Source: Seiridium cupressi (Eukaryota; Ascomycota; Sordariomycetes; Amphisphaeriales; Sporocadaceae). From it: 64,000 nucleotides of DNA. Positions 1 through 11,630 of the stretch are shown piece after piece. The notes under the pieces were generated by a model. It saw only the letters and a list, made by a program, of their open reading frames with translations. It was not told where the DNA came from and ran no database searches. The translations under genes were made by a program, and so were the position numbers. Positions within the stretch are counted from its first letter, which is position 1, and each line of letters begins with the position of its first letter. The stretch lies in the NCBI GenBank assembly GCA_036674765.1, contig JARVKI010000038.1:62001-126000 (forward strand). The letters are read 5' to 3'.

Positions 1-109
1 TCATTTAGGTCAGTAGGCCTGCATTACAAGATTTTTCAAAATCACAACTCTTCTAACATCTTTGCCACCGAGGCGGAACAACAGTTGTGGTTTTTCTTCA
101 TTGTTCGTC

Positions 110-771
110 ATGAAGGCGCTCAATCTTCCCAATTTTGGCTTCGGCCTCAGCCTTACGATTTTCTCCCTCTTGGGGATTCAAGTCACCGGCGTGACAGCAG
201 GCTCAACCAAGATTCACGCTATCGAAAGGTTGGTACTTGCCTCATTTTTTTGAAGTTTTCGCAAGGCTACAATAGCCCTAATTCATCACATTTCAGTGCC
301 ACGCAGTATCTCGCCTACATGGCAGAGGGGATTATCGAATCCCGCGACACCAGTTATGCGTATACCCTCGCTCCGCTGGCTATAGGCACCGCGAGCGGCA
401 AGAGATTGACGTTTGTCGAGTTCGTCAAGTACGTCTCTGCTGGGAGTGGTACCAGTTCATGGGTCTCGACGCCGCCGTCAATCTCAGACACGGATATCAT
501 CGAAGGAGGACTCGACGACTTGGACAATAAGATTTCGGCCGCAAAGATCAAATTCTCAGGCGATAACAAGGCCAAAGTGGCTACAAAAATGGTCAACATC
601 GAAAAGATCATGCCATCTGCCACGAGCGGCGGTTACGCCGCGGTGATCAAGGGCCTAGTAAACCCAATCCGCACCCTCAACTCAATGTCAGGACTTACCA
701 GCACGCAATCCAAGATTGTCTCCAAGTTCAAGACGGCTGCTGTAACCATGTTACGCGCCGTCGCTTTATAG
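110..771 (+). CDS. Small secreted protein of unknown function, cysteine-free, 197 aa
   Basis: Two exons, 110-228 and 297-771. The intron (229-296) has a GTTGGT donor, a CTAAT branch and a CAG acceptor, and joins in phase so that codon AG|T encodes Ser. The ATG at 110 opens a signal-peptide-like N-terminus (about 30 residues with a hydrophobic core FGLSLTIFSLLGIQVTGVTA). The mature part is alpha-helical in character, rich in Ala, Ser, Lys and Ile, and contains no cysteine, which is unusual for fungal small secreted proteins. The size and helix-rich makeup loosely recall hydrophobic surface-binding (HsbA-type) proteins, but I see no diagnostic motif and do not assign that family. Secretion is inferred from the N-terminus only. 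Confidence 0.6.
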
Positions 772-1480
772 CGCACAACTGTATATCATCGATTAGCTCG
801 TCTAGTTGACTAGTCATGGTCTTTCGAAACCTCTTGATCGTCCTGGTACATTCACCCTACAGGGAGGGTAGAAAGGGCCCCGTACCATCCAAGTAATCAT
901 ATTCAGCTACCCGCATTGGACTGCAGGCGTACCCAACAAACGCACGAGTTCTGTATAATCCCAATATAAACACTATTCTAACAATAAGACCGACCTCACT
1001 TCCAAACATATAACATCACGTACCCCCAGGCATCCGGCTCAATCAGGATGATCAGAGGCGGCAGTATGGCACTTAGTATGCGGTATGTGGCTTTAAATCC
1101 ATCCGGGTCTTGCGTTTTAAGAGGTGCGGGTGGAGGGGGGAAAGATCGAGGGGTGGCTGCGACGTTTAGGCTTATCTTGGGTTGACACACATGTAGGGTG
1201 GGAGCACGCGTATTGGAAAGCCAGATAAAGCTCATGCTTCAACTTTGCTTGTTTTGTTAGTCTAGACTGTGATGAAGATTGCCGGCTTTAATTTCCACCA
1301 GGACACTTTTATACGCTAATAAGGGGTCGTAGCCGCGCCATGCGCCACCACTCGGAGCTACTACAGACATGAATACCAGTAACTAAATAACTATATATTT
1401 GTATACCCTCGAGGCCTCTTCGGCCGTCTGCCAGCTAATTTCTGGCGAACGTGTTGCCCGGTCTAGTCGTGAACAGCATA
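772..1480. other. Intergenic, nothing recognised
   Basis: Holds the 3' flank of the small secreted gene and the 5' flank of the mucin-like gene. Only short non-ATG open frames are present. The 1380-1400 region has a TATA-like AT stretch (taactatatatttg) about 85 bp before the next ATG, which could be a core promoter. Confidence 0.5.
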
Positions 1481-2881
1481 ATGATCCGCTCTTTGGTGCT
1501 CTTATATGGATCTACATTACTGTCGGTTGCCAACGTGGTAGCCGCTGCTAGTTGTGTGGAACCCTTCTTGTCTATTGCCAATGCTATAAGCGACTATCAT
1601 CCAGCTGCTTCGTTATGCTCGTCGACATACTCGGTTGTGCCAGAGACAAAAATCATTTCCACTACTGCGAGCACCGAGACATCTATTGTGACCTTGCAGC
1701 CGTCGATAACTATTGAGACGGTGTTCACTGTATAACCGGGCGCAATAGTTGATATCGAAACAGTTAAGTCAATATCTACAATTACCACCACGACTACCAG
1801 CACCGACAGTGTAAGCACTGTCACCGGAATCTCAGTAACGCCAAGTACGACTACTTTTATCATGATGAGTACAGAGTCCGATACCACCATCCTGACAAGT
1901 ACCGAGACTGATATAATAACCAGCACGGTGACTAGTATCCAACAAACGACAACGACAATAACAGTCCCAACTATAACCACAGCCACAGTCACAGCCACGG
2001 TTACTTTAACGTCAGCTACCGTAACAACGTCCACTTCGACCTCGACTATAACCACAACAGAAACTACCACGACTTTTGCGGCTACGGCATTCACCAACCG
2101 GAAGAGATCGGTGGATGAGCAAAGGCGGGATGCGCACCCACCTGCGATCTCCTTCAAAGCTGCGCCACCCAGATATCTCACTACCGCCAACAAGCAACCG
2201 AAGACGAGCTGTGCCAAGAAGACCACAACTACTACACCTACGAGCTCTACCACCAACACCATTAGCAGTTCTCTTACTAATAATGTCATCAGTGGTTCTC
2301 CGACTACCAATACCGTCAATAGTTCTCCGGCTGTTACCACTGCTCCCATTATAACGAGCCCCACGGCTAGCTCAATACATACAAAGGCTGCAGTTTTCAG
2401 TTCCTTTCTCTCACAGGCTGATTCCGTGATCGGCTCAGTCTGTGCATGCATCAAAACGCAACAACCCTCAGTGATCGCCTCAACACCCTCTTCGATCAGA
2501 AGTCTCACCATAACGATCACGTCCACGGTACTAACAACAATTATAAGTGACGGAACAGCTACAACTGTCACGACCGGCACTACTGCGTCTACTGCCGCAC
2601 TGATTACCACTGCCACCACAACCGTAAGCTCAGCTTCAACCACCACTGTTTCTACCACTGCTACAGTCTTCGCAACCACGACTACGACTGCTATTACGAC
2701 AACGAATGATACTGCCACCACTCTACGCACCATAATCATGATCCCAGATGAGACAGATACCACTATGACGACCTCTACGGAAACCGACACTGTAACTTCG
2801 ACTCTGGTGACAACAACGACCGACACTGACATGGCCGCCACAGCCACGGTCTCCTCCACGCTCCAGATCAACGGGCCTTGA
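1481..2881 (+). pseudogene. Thr/Ser-rich mucin-like secreted protein, interrupted by one in-frame TAA
   Basis: The ATG at 1481 starts a clear signal peptide (MIRSLVLLYGSTLLSVANVV). The frame runs 84 codons to a TAA at 1733-1735, then continues open in the same frame to a stop at 2879-2881, so the whole tract is about 467 codons with one internal stop. The downstream part is dominated by Thr, Ser and Val in short TTTT/TSTST blocks, expected to be heavily O-mannosylated. A basic interruption around 2090-2230 (RKR, CAKK) and a CVCACI-like patch break it up. There is no C-terminal GPI signal. The TAA differs from CAA (Gln) by a CpA-to-TpA transition. Alternatives are a weak in-frame 48 nt intron (1721-1768, AAG acceptor), readthrough, or a genuinely short 84-aa protein. 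The adhesin/mucin role is inferred from composition. Confidence 0.55.
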
Positions 2882-3281
2882 TGCAACAAAGCTGATGGCC
2901 AAGCAGGCTCGGGCGGCTGTTCATCTGACTGCTATTGTGACTTCCGACCTTACGGGCTGCCTGGCATAAGTGCAAGAAGAAGATAATATCGTTGAGAATA
3001 ATATCCGCGTTTTTTTATTGTTAATTTGCACCTAATGCATCTAGGTAGCGCTTTGGTCTGTCGTAATGAGTCTGTGGATCTCCCGGCGCTTCTGCGCTGC
3101 TCACAAAGGACCATAGTATAAAGCAAAGAGCTCGCCCGCGGCTAATCGGAGTGGTCAGGACTGGCTAAGATCTATATCATTCGAGTTCAGGAAAAGTTAA
3201 ATACTTAAGATACGCAGGAGGAATATTAACTTACCTCCCCCCGTCTTTAGTGCACAATATAATTTCAAGTTTTATACACAT
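2882..3281. other. Intergenic between converging 3' ends
   Basis: Lies between the ends of the plus-strand mucin-like gene and the minus-strand kinase-like gene. It is moderately AT-rich (for example ttttttattgttaatttgc near 3011), as expected for 3' UTR and polyadenylation signals. No ORF of note. Confidence 0.5.
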
Positions 3282-4703
3282 TTATATTTTATTATTTGCA
3301 ATATATCTAACTCTAGCTTCGAGCCATTCGGTGTTACCCCAGAAGCCCCAGCTTGCTTGGAATCGTAACCAGTCTACAAGCGCAGCTTCCCAGTGTTTTA
3401 CAAAGACATCCCACGGGTACTCCTTGCCGGCGACAGTCTCTAGTCTACTGATATAATATAGCAATAGTTCTTTCTCACCAGGGAGCATATCCACTTCTCC
3501 CTGTAGAAGCCCCCCCTCAACCCCAAGGAGCATGGGCAGTGGTACTGAGCAAGTGAACAATTTTGCTAGATCGCAGACTCCCAAGCCCAGGCCGACATAC
3601 TGGAAGTCCACAAATGCGACCTGCTTACCACTCGCCGAGGCAAACATATTCTCCGATTTCACATCCCCGTGTATCAACGTTTCGTATTTGGAGATGGAAC
3701 TTGCAACGCTGGAGTCTGAACCCGGCGCGAGGAAGGCAGCGACACGTTCTGCCAGGGATGGTCCACCATCCGAGGAGGGCGTGCAGAGAACCTCAGACCA
3801 TTCGTCATCACCGTCGCGGGCGAGGTTGGCATATTCATTGCGTCGCGTGGCAAGATACGTGTAGCCTCCGTTCAGCCAGACCCCTTCTACATGGAATCGT
3901 GTGCCTTGAGCATGCCCTTCACCGTCCGCAACTCTCTGCCGCTGCCTCTCTACCTCTTCCAGCGGGGGGCGCACCATTTGGTCCCTTGGAAGCCCGGCGA
4001 CCTTGCCCCAGAAGTGCCCATGAAAGCCAGCCAGCCAGTCGAGTGCCCCGTACGTCTGAGCCGAATTGAGCTCGCCGCGCTTCTCGAGCGAGACTGGGAA
4101 GGCAAGGCTCGGCCGCAGATCGACAGCCGATGACTTCAGGTCCTTCAGCACCAGTGCGGTCGTCTTGCCATCGTTGATGCTAGCGATGCACTCGGCCACT
4201 GCAACAGACTCGGGGAGCAGCGGGGCGAGGTGGGTGTAGAAGTGCTGCTCGACTTGGTAAGATAGTACCTTCCGCAAGTGGCCCTCGTCGCTGACGTTGA
4301 CCGAGGGCGGTGGCGATATGTACTTCAGGATCAAGGACAACGACACCCTCTCGGCCCGGTTGTGGGATTCACGTTCGCGGCGCGTGGCCTCGACCGCACA
4401 GACGTGACCGTATCCTGCCCATAGGGACTGGAGCGTAGTGCACGACACCAATTCAAGATCTTTCTGATACAGAAGCGAAGTGGCGATGTCGCCAAGGGCC
4501 ATGCTTGTGGCCATGTCGTACTCTTCTCGCTCCTCTCCGGCTTCAGGGCCTATTATGCAGCTCGGGATATGCGTTGGCGTGACGGCGGCGGGGCTCGACG
4601 AGTCGCTGAAGAGGCCAGCGGATCCTCCGAAAATGGCCCGCAAAGCCAGAATGGCAAACGGTACGAGCGCGATTGCAATGATGGAGCCCCGTGTTTGCAT
4701 CAT
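3282..4703 (-). CDS. CHK/ecdysteroid-kinase-like (aminoglycoside phosphotransferase fold) protein with N-terminal membrane anchor
   Basis: Single exon, 473 aa from the tandem ATGs at 4703/4700. The frame stays open to an ATG at 4871 (529 aa), but only the shorter form puts the hydrophobic segment (IIAIALVPFAILALRA) at the N-terminus, so I prefer it. The C-terminal half carries phosphotransferase-fold hallmarks: a helix with LAGFHGHFW, the catalytic loop HGDVKSEN near residue 342, and the metal-binding VDFQ near residue 365 in place of DFG. These match the CHK-kinase-like/EcKL branch of the APH superfamily. Members phosphorylate small hydroxylated molecules, but the substrate here cannot be told from sequence. 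The anchor suggests attachment to the ER or another membrane (inference). Confidence 0.72.
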   Translation of the reverse strand: MMQTRGSIIAIALVPFAILALRAIFGGSAGLFSDSSSPAAVTPTHIPSCIIGPEAGEEREEYDMATSMALGDIATSLLYQKDLELVSCTTLQSLWAGYGHVCAVEATRRERESHNRAERVSLSLILKYISPPPSVNVSDEGHLRKVLSYQVEQHFYTHLAPLLPESVAVAECIASINDGKTTALVLKDLKSSAVDLRPSLAFPVSLEKRGELNSAQTYGALDWLAGFHGHFWGKVAGLPRDQMVRPPLEEVERQRQRVADGEGHAQGTRFHVEGVWLNGGYTYLATRRNEYANLARDGDDEWSEVLCTPSSDGGPSLAERVAAFLAPGSDSSVASSISKYETLIHGDVKSENMFASASGKQVAFVDFQYVGLGLGVCDLAKLFTCSVPLPMLLGVEGGLLQGEVDMLPGEKELLLYYISRLETVAGKEYPWDVFVKHWEAALVDWLRFQASWGFWGNTEWLEARVRYIANNKI

Positions 4704-5180
4704 AGCTTTGCCTTTGTTATGAGTCCAGCAGATGATACGTAATTCGTAGTCCGGTTTTCTAGGACACTCCAGAAGTGCCAATTGGATTGGCAATGACGGG
4801 TCTAGAGAAGCTCGAAGCCGAGCACCGGCACGCGGCTGAAATCTGGGGCAGAACCAAGCACACCAGGACATTCTTTATAGAAGAGATGCCACGTAGATTT
4901 CATATTGAAGTTCTCATTCAATCAACTGTCATCCAGTGCCGAGGGTAAGAACACCATAATTTGCACTGTGTTGCGGTCAAGTCTTCGCCGCTCCATGGCA
5001 GTAACAAAATCTTCTCTGGGGCCGAGTTGCAATGCATAAATGTAAGTTTTCCATTTAGTCAGCGGCTTGGCGAATCACGATAGATACAGGTATCAAGTGA
5101 AGCTGTGGCAAAGGTATCACAATGGCCACGTGAACCCGCTGAAGGATGGGGAAGTTGTTGTCTAGTATAAAGTGATATAA
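4704..5180. other. Intergenic; upstream extension of kinase-like gene and 3' flank of MFS gene
   Basis: 4704-4871 is an in-frame upstream extension of the kinase-like ORF and may be 5' UTR. The rest contains no supported gene. Confidence 0.45.
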
Positions 5181-6923
5181 CTATAGTGTAGGATTAAATC
5201 TACCTCGGATGCGCTCACCAAACGTGAAGAAGAGGAGCGGGATTGGAACCAGTGCTAGCGAAACAAATGCCAGCAGACTGTTCCCCCATCCAAGACCCAG
5301 AGTGTCGTACATTTGCAAGCCCCCGAGAGGCAGAAGAGCACCGAGCAGTGATCGCAACACCGTCAGCGCCGCCGTGACAGAGGCCGCGTACCGAGGATAG
5401 GTGTCGAGAAGGTAGTTCTGGACCGACATCTGGATACATTATTAGCTTTCATCCCTAGTGTCGCGGGGGTGGCGAGGACATGACATACCATAACGCCCAT
5501 TAGGCCGGCGGTGAAAATGACCACCCCGACCATTGGCACGATCCAGTGCACCCCTTTGTCCGTTGTCCATCCATAGATGAAAAGTCCAACCGGTAGAGCC
5601 AACCCGCTCGGGATGGTGAGTGCTGGCGCAAGTCGGACCTCTGGCTTATGGGCTATCCCAGCTGCCTTGTTTCGCTGGACCATGGCGTCGGAAAGATAGC
5701 CAAAGCCAACGACCCCGATCATCATTCCGAGCCCGGCAGGAAGGAATGCTAAGCCACTAGTGCCTTCGTTGAATCCATACTGTCCCGTGTACACGAACGA
5801 AAAGGTAGTGATTAGCAGGTATAGGATACCGTACGTGATAGCGACATAGAGTGCGTTGAGAGTAACAATGGGTGTTACCAACAGCAGCTTCACCGGGCGT
5901 ATGATGGCCAGCTTGAACTGCATTTTGGGACTGTTGCGACCTGTGAGTTTGCTTCGCAGCTCATCATTGCCCGTCTGCCTGCGAAGGCGGCGGGTCTTGT
6001 TTTCCAATATGACAGGTGCGAAGGTTTCTCGGAGGAAGATGTAAGAGACGGGAATGAAGATTCCAGACTGAGATCAAAGCAGTCAGCGCGAAGCCCCAGC
6101 GGTTTAGGTATGATCACGGCGATACTCACCAGCATAGCAATTAGCCAGTAGACCCATCTCCATCCCGCCGCTCTGATCAGGAAACCACCAGCAACCGGAC
6201 CAATACATGGACCCAGCAACGGACCTAAGGCCCAGGCTGACAAGGCCCTGCCGCGCATCTCAACCGGCATCATGTCCGCGATGCTCCCACTGCCGATGGT
6301 GATTGGGACGGACCCGGCCAGGCCCATGAGAAAGCGAAAGGCCAGGAGCATACCGATACTATTGCTGAGGGCGGTACAGACAGTAAATATTGCGAAGAGG
6401 ACGTTGCCGAAAATATACAGTGGCCTACGGCCGTAGATCTCGCTCAAGGGAGCGATAAGTAGTGGGCCGAACGCGAAGCCGAGGATGTAGATTGACACTA
6501 GGAATGTTGCTGTAGTGGTTGATGTGCTGTGAAATTCGAGCATGATGGCCGGAATGCCAGGCGCGAACATGGAAGAGCCGAGAGGACTACGCACTGTCAG
6601 TAGTTTATCCTGGTGCCCCTGGGCGGCTGGAAGAGAACCTACGTCACGATAGTCAGTAGCGATAGGATGGAAACGTTGAGCCACTTCTTGGACATGGGCC
6701 AGCTCATGGGGTTTTCGGCATCCTCTGGGCCGTCCCAGTCGACAGTATCCGGATCTGCCTCATCGGCGGATTCTGGCTTGCCTGCGCCTGCCTCAACGTT
6801 GTCTCCCTGGTCGGGGTCCACCGTTGAAGCATCGAGATCTTCTGTGGCATTGATAGTCGTCTTTTCGGATTCGTCCCCATCGACCTTCACCACTTTGCTC
6901 CCCGCACGAGTAGTGTCGGCCAT
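5181..6923 (-). CDS. MFS drug:H+ antiporter, DHA1 type (polyamine/multidrug transporter-like)
   Basis: Four exons: 6923-6643, 6586-6130, 6067-5489 and 5429-5181, joined by introns of 56, 62 and 59 nt; 521 aa. The hydrophilic acidic N-terminus (about 80 residues ending in [11 protein letters not shown]) is typical of the family. Transmembrane segments follow, with [13 protein letters not shown] in the first loop, the DHA1 motif [11 protein letters not shown] between TM2 and TM3, [20 protein letters not shown] in TM5, and [20 protein letters not shown] near the end. This is the layout of plasma-membrane proton antiporters of the Tpo1/CYHR/benomyl-resistance group, which export polyamines or drugs. 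The exact substrate is unknown. The first intron's acceptor (GCGTAG) was chosen because it restores the conserved TPL reading; a nearer CAG would break the frame. Confidence 0.9.
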
Positions 6924-8965
6924 TTCCTGTTACGACGGCGGCAGAGAGAATTGGGAAGTGACGAGTTGTTGAGAGGACGGTGCGAAAAGGAAGAAAAGGG
7001 AAGGGGTCAAGCTCGTATCGGGAGCATAGTGGTTATTAAGTTTTTATATGTGAAAAGAGAGGGCGAGAAAGATTATAGTTGCCAAAAGTCGGCGAAAGCC
7101 CAAAATTACGGGAACAGACGACGGCCGCGTGGTGGTCTCCAATGTGACGCTGGGGAGGTGGTGGGATTATATCTTGCGCCGATGTGCAAGTCAGCCGGAT
7201 CTCGTCCGCTTCCGTGCGCCAAGTTATGTAACGCATTCCAGCCCATCGGTAGCCAGCTTTGGGTTATGCAGCGCTGCCATGGAATTTTTGTGCACCGCTG
7301 GGCCCTTTGTACGCGTGTTCGGGTCGAGTGCAGCCTAAAATAACCCATACCATGGTGCGCACACCCAATGAATTACTCAAGGGTGTTCCAGCAGGCTGGT
7401 TCTAGGCTCGCTCGCCAACTTCGAAAGTGGCCTAGCTCCCTCCAATGGCCTAGCTCCCTCCAATGGCCTGGACGACTAGGGGATGGAGTACGTAAATTAA
7501 CATGAACATTAACGTCAGTTGGGGTCAGCATTCCCAAGGGTTTCAGCCAAGGGGTACCTGGTGCCGTGAATCATCCTGCTCGCAAGAATATATATACACT
7601 TACATGGACATAGATACAAATATATTTCCTGCCATCTTGTCATGGACAACAGGTTATTGCTTCACGCTTCTCCATGCTCCGGCATGGGGGACGAAAAGGG
7701 AGAGGGGTGGCATAAGCTTCATACTACCTCATTTTACAGTTTAACGTTAGTATGCGGAGTATGGTGGATGCGTAATGTTGCTGTAGCGTGTATGGCTTTA
7801 TTCTGTGGGCCGTCTTACCTTTTGGCCATTTTGATGGTGGATTCCGAACACATAACGTACGATCAGTCACCCGGCTCCGGGAGAGCAAGGAGGAATTGCA
7901 CAAGACAGGCAAAACCTTGATCGCGGAATCTGACCTTGCCTAGGAACCATACCTACCTAGTGTAGTGCGCATATTGCGTTCCGTGTGAGCTTGACTCATA
8001 TTGCCAATCAAGCCTGCCTGCTTGACGCAGTTAGAAAACCCTACTGTCACTACCGAAGGTTTGCTGTAGATTCCATGTCTTCGCCGATCTGTAGGTGCAT
8101 CACAAAACAGTGGTTGGTGGGCAGCTCGGGCAACACACCTAGCAAGCAGTCCTATCCTCGAAGGATAAAACCAGACACTGGATAATTGTTGACCGCTCTT
8201 GACATGTGAGATGTAGTTCATGGCGAGGCGAGCATTCTCACAGCCTTACTCTGATTGGGGCTGCCTGTGGCTCTTCGACATGTCGGCTTTGAGACCAGGC
8301 ATCGAAAGCGTTGCGTGCTTGATTGGGATGCATGGCGGGCCGACGCGCATTGTTACATTACTGTAGCTGAGCTTGTCGGCACCAAGCACTCGTTTTTACC
8401 GAGACTTTTCATCTCCCCCTTCCCCAAGTTACTTAGCTATAGCCTCTGTGACTGGGGTTATTCCAAGGGCTATTCTCAACCAAAGTTTCGCGCCATCGTA
8501 GCTACACTACAGCGGAGGGCAGTGTTGATGTCAATTCGTTGAACTTTGGCCTACTATGAACTGAATCGTTGACAAATGGCCGATTGCGCAACGGTGACAC
8601 CTAAACCCGGCAATTCACATGACTCCCCCTCGAGGGCGAGACGCTCCATGGCGAGCACGATATGTCCCTGACCATACCTGTTGCACGGTCTGGAGCGCAT
8701 ATGATCGATCTGTCAATTAACCAGTTGAGCGAGATCACTGCGACTACCCGCTCTGACGCGCTATATGCCTCTATCCCCACCTTATCCCCGCGTCGTCATG
8801 TCCGTCTACCGAACAAGACCATTGTTGTGGGCCCTTGCTGATGGAGGAGCGCGGGGGACAGGGACGACGAGGTGAGAGCTGTAACCATCTCTTTCCCCTC
8901 CCCCAAAAAATCCCCCGGAGACGCAAGTTATTCGTGTTTCCCGCATAGGCAGACTCCCAGTCAAT
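6924..8965. other. 2 kb intergenic region, no gene recognised
   Basis: Divergent promoter region of the MFS gene (minus) and the paraoxonase-like gene (plus). It contains only short overlapping ORFs without recognisable content, plus a small 18 bp tandem repeat at 7428-7470. The leader just before 8966 has a C-rich stretch (8890-8920), as often seen ahead of fungal start codons. Confidence 0.5.
7428..7470. repeat. 18 bp tandem repeat, about 2.4 copies
   Basis: The unit tggcctagctccctccaa occurs perfectly at 7428-7445 and 7446-7463, followed by a partial third copy. It is intergenic. No function is suggested by the sequence. Confidence 0.85.
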
Positions 8966-10468
8966 ATGGCAAAATCATTGAGCTCACTTGCTCTTTACAT
9001 TGCGCTCATCGCCATTCCCTTGGGGTACGTCTATAATGCGTATTTCCCGGCCGTGCAACGAGCCATCACCCTCTTTGGGATTTATAGGCACCCAGATGCT
9101 GTCAGGGTAGCGAGCCCGGAAGATCTCGTGTTGATTGACGGGACGATTCATTGCGAGGACCTGCACTATTATACACCAGCACACGAGCTGTACAGTGCCT
9201 GCGAAGACTCGCACATCAGATTCTCATGGTTCCCACCATTGCTCGAGTTCAATGCGTCTGTGGTCAATCAGGCCAGAGGAGGCTTATTTGTCATCAACCC
9301 TGATGTGAGCATGTTCCCTCCGTCCATCATATTCTGTGCTTGCAAGTTGACGCTTGACGCCGGACCAGACGAAAAAAGCCCAGAAGCTAGAGTTGGAGAA
9401 CTTCAACGGTCCACTTGTCACACACGGAATTGATGTGATCCCAGATCCCAAGGCTGGGGCAAAGAAAGCCGTCTATATCTTTGCCGTTAATCATGTTCCA
9501 AATCCCGACTTCTGGGATGGAAATTTCGTGCCCAAAGTCCAAGCGGGCAAGAGCTCGCCTCCCAAGGCGCGTTCACAAATTGAGATATTTCGTCACGAAG
9601 TAGGAACATCGACGGCGCGCCACCTTCGATCTGTCCGAGACCCGTTAATCAGGACCCCTAATGATATCGCAGCCCTGAGCCCAACGCAGTTCCTTGTCAC
9701 AAACGACTTCCACTACCGTGAAGGTCTTCTACGGGAGATTGAACAGCTCTACCCTGATGCAGCCTGGACCAACACCATCCAAGTTGAGCTATCTGACCTC
9801 CTCACCGACCGAGCTGATGCCGGAGTCAAGACGACAGTTGTCGTAGACAGCATCAAGAACAACAACGGACTTGGCCACGGCAGGACGGAATCCGAGTTGC
9901 TAATAGCCAGTGCGGTGGGAGGATCCTGTAAGCGACTTTCGGTGTTATTTCATGCCATTTATACTTTATTCTACAAGCCGAGACTTCCCCGGTTGGGCGT
10001 TCTTGTTTTTGAAACTGGGGCTTGAAGATAAGACTGCTAACCCAAACCGCTGCAGTGCATATTGTAGAGCGATCCGCAACAGAGACGAGCCACGCTTACC
10101 AGGTAGTTGAGAAGATACTCCTAGACTCCACTATTGACAACCCCAGTTACTTCAGAGACCCCTATGCCAGTGACTCCTTTGACGGGAGCGGCTTCGTCCT
10201 GGCCGGGCTGGGCAGAGCTATTGACCTTTCCAAGACACACGCCGACCCGCAGGCAAAGGAACCCGTCTTGGTCTGGTACGTGAAGAAAGTGGAGGGCCGC
10301 TGGGAGAAGCGTCTCATTTTCGAGGATGACGGAACTACGCTCCGCAGTTCGAGTGCTGCTGTCCTGGTTGCTATTGATCCGACCAAGGAGGGGGGCAAGC
10401 GACGCGCGTGGTTATATGTGACTGGGTTTCTGTCATCGCATATCATTGCGGTCAAGGTGGACTTGTAG
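8966..10468 (+). CDS. Serum paraoxonase/arylesterase-like protein (six-bladed propeller)
   Basis: Three exons: 8966-9304, 9369-9927 and 10056-10468; 436 aa. The first intron could instead end at 9383 (also in phase, 5 residues shorter). I chose 9368 because it keeps NPDTKKAQKLEL continuous. Intron 2 (128 nt) has a GTAAGC donor and GCAG acceptor, and splices codon T|TG. The N-terminus is a hydrophobic anchor or uncleaved signal. PON-family motifs are VTHGIDV, FAVNHVPNPDFW, FLVTNDFHYREG (near residue 220) and VVDSIKNNNGLG. The family comprises calcium-dependent esterases/lactonases, and the conserved Asn/Asp positions of those motifs are present. A secreted or membrane-bound lactonase is likely; the natural substrate is unknown. 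Confidence 0.85.
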
Positions 10469-11630
10469 ACCCCGCCGATATTGCTGGAACGAGGACATCC
10501 TTGCGGGGCTGAACACTGGAAAGTGCAGCCACCGTCATGAGTTCATTTCTTGTAAAACACCCTGTTTCTAGTCTTGATGGGACGGTTGAGGCTGCATCTT
10601 CTAGTATTTCATGGGTACGTAAAGCGCGTAGTGCGCATTTGACCTACCTAGACTAGATAACCCACAAGGGATTTGCTGGAAATCGAATAACTGGTACCAA
10701 CACGGCGAGTAGTATTATCATTCCTGGTTATGGTGCATATACTAAGCATGTTGGTTCCGTCTTATCCTGGAAACTCACCGTATACGGTTATAATCCGTGT
10801 TAAGGGATGGGATTGCAAGCTTCAGCAGGTGCTTCAAATTCGAGAGGGCTGTGGTAGTGGAGTATAGAAAATCGCCTTTGTGGTACGTTGATAGGGTAGG
10901 AAATTCTATCAGAGCCTTTACGCAAAAGAGCAGCTCCGTTTTGCCTATAAAATCGATTATACTCTCTCGTCGGAGATGCCTCCCGGCCTTTTATTTATCT
11001 TGGTAAGGCAGTTGGGTGCCTCAAGACGCAACTTATTCATCGGCACATGTAAGCAACTGCTAAATGGGGAAAGAGCGTAGGTTTATGTAAGCCCATCAGC
11101 CTTCACTACAATGTATAATTACAACAACTTAAGATGATCCAGACGGCACTTGGAGCCTTGTAAAAATATGTCCGTCCTATCTTGCTTACCAGCGACTCGT
11201 TGCGATGGATAAACACAGTATATGCCATGGAAGCTAAGATAAGTTATAGACGGAATAGCATTGGTTATTTCCAAGAGTTGCAAAGGAAGCAAAGCACCAA
11301 CGGTCAAGCGTCTCGAAAAGAAGCAATAGAAATAAATGCATGTGATCCGTGCACATCGACTCGAACCCGAATTGAGCTTAGCTAGTGCCAGCAGCCCAGG
11401 ACTCGGGCTCCCGCGGATGCTTGGACCTCGAGGCCCGAGCCTGCCAAGGCAGTCAGTCAGTCGAGCTTTCCAAAAGCTGGAGCTCTCCAACGTCGAAATT
11501 TCCACGACCGGCCGCGACATCATCCGAAAAAGCTTCGACCCGGCCAGGACACACAACGCCCACCTGCCTGCACTGCACATCGATCCATGCGAACGCCTGG
11601 AAACATCCCTCCCGTCGAGCGATTGACACC
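10469..11630. other. Intergenic; 3' flank of paraoxonase-like gene and leader of PAM17
   Basis: No recognisable ORF. The last ~250 bp upstream of 11631 stays open in frame with PAM17 but has no better ATG and is probably 5' UTR. Confidence 0.5.

Noticed and set aside
1597..2889. 430-codon Val-rich ORF on the minus strand
   Set aside because: It is the antisense of the Thr/Ser repeat tract. Reverse complements of ACN codons rarely make stops, so a long open frame is expected without function.
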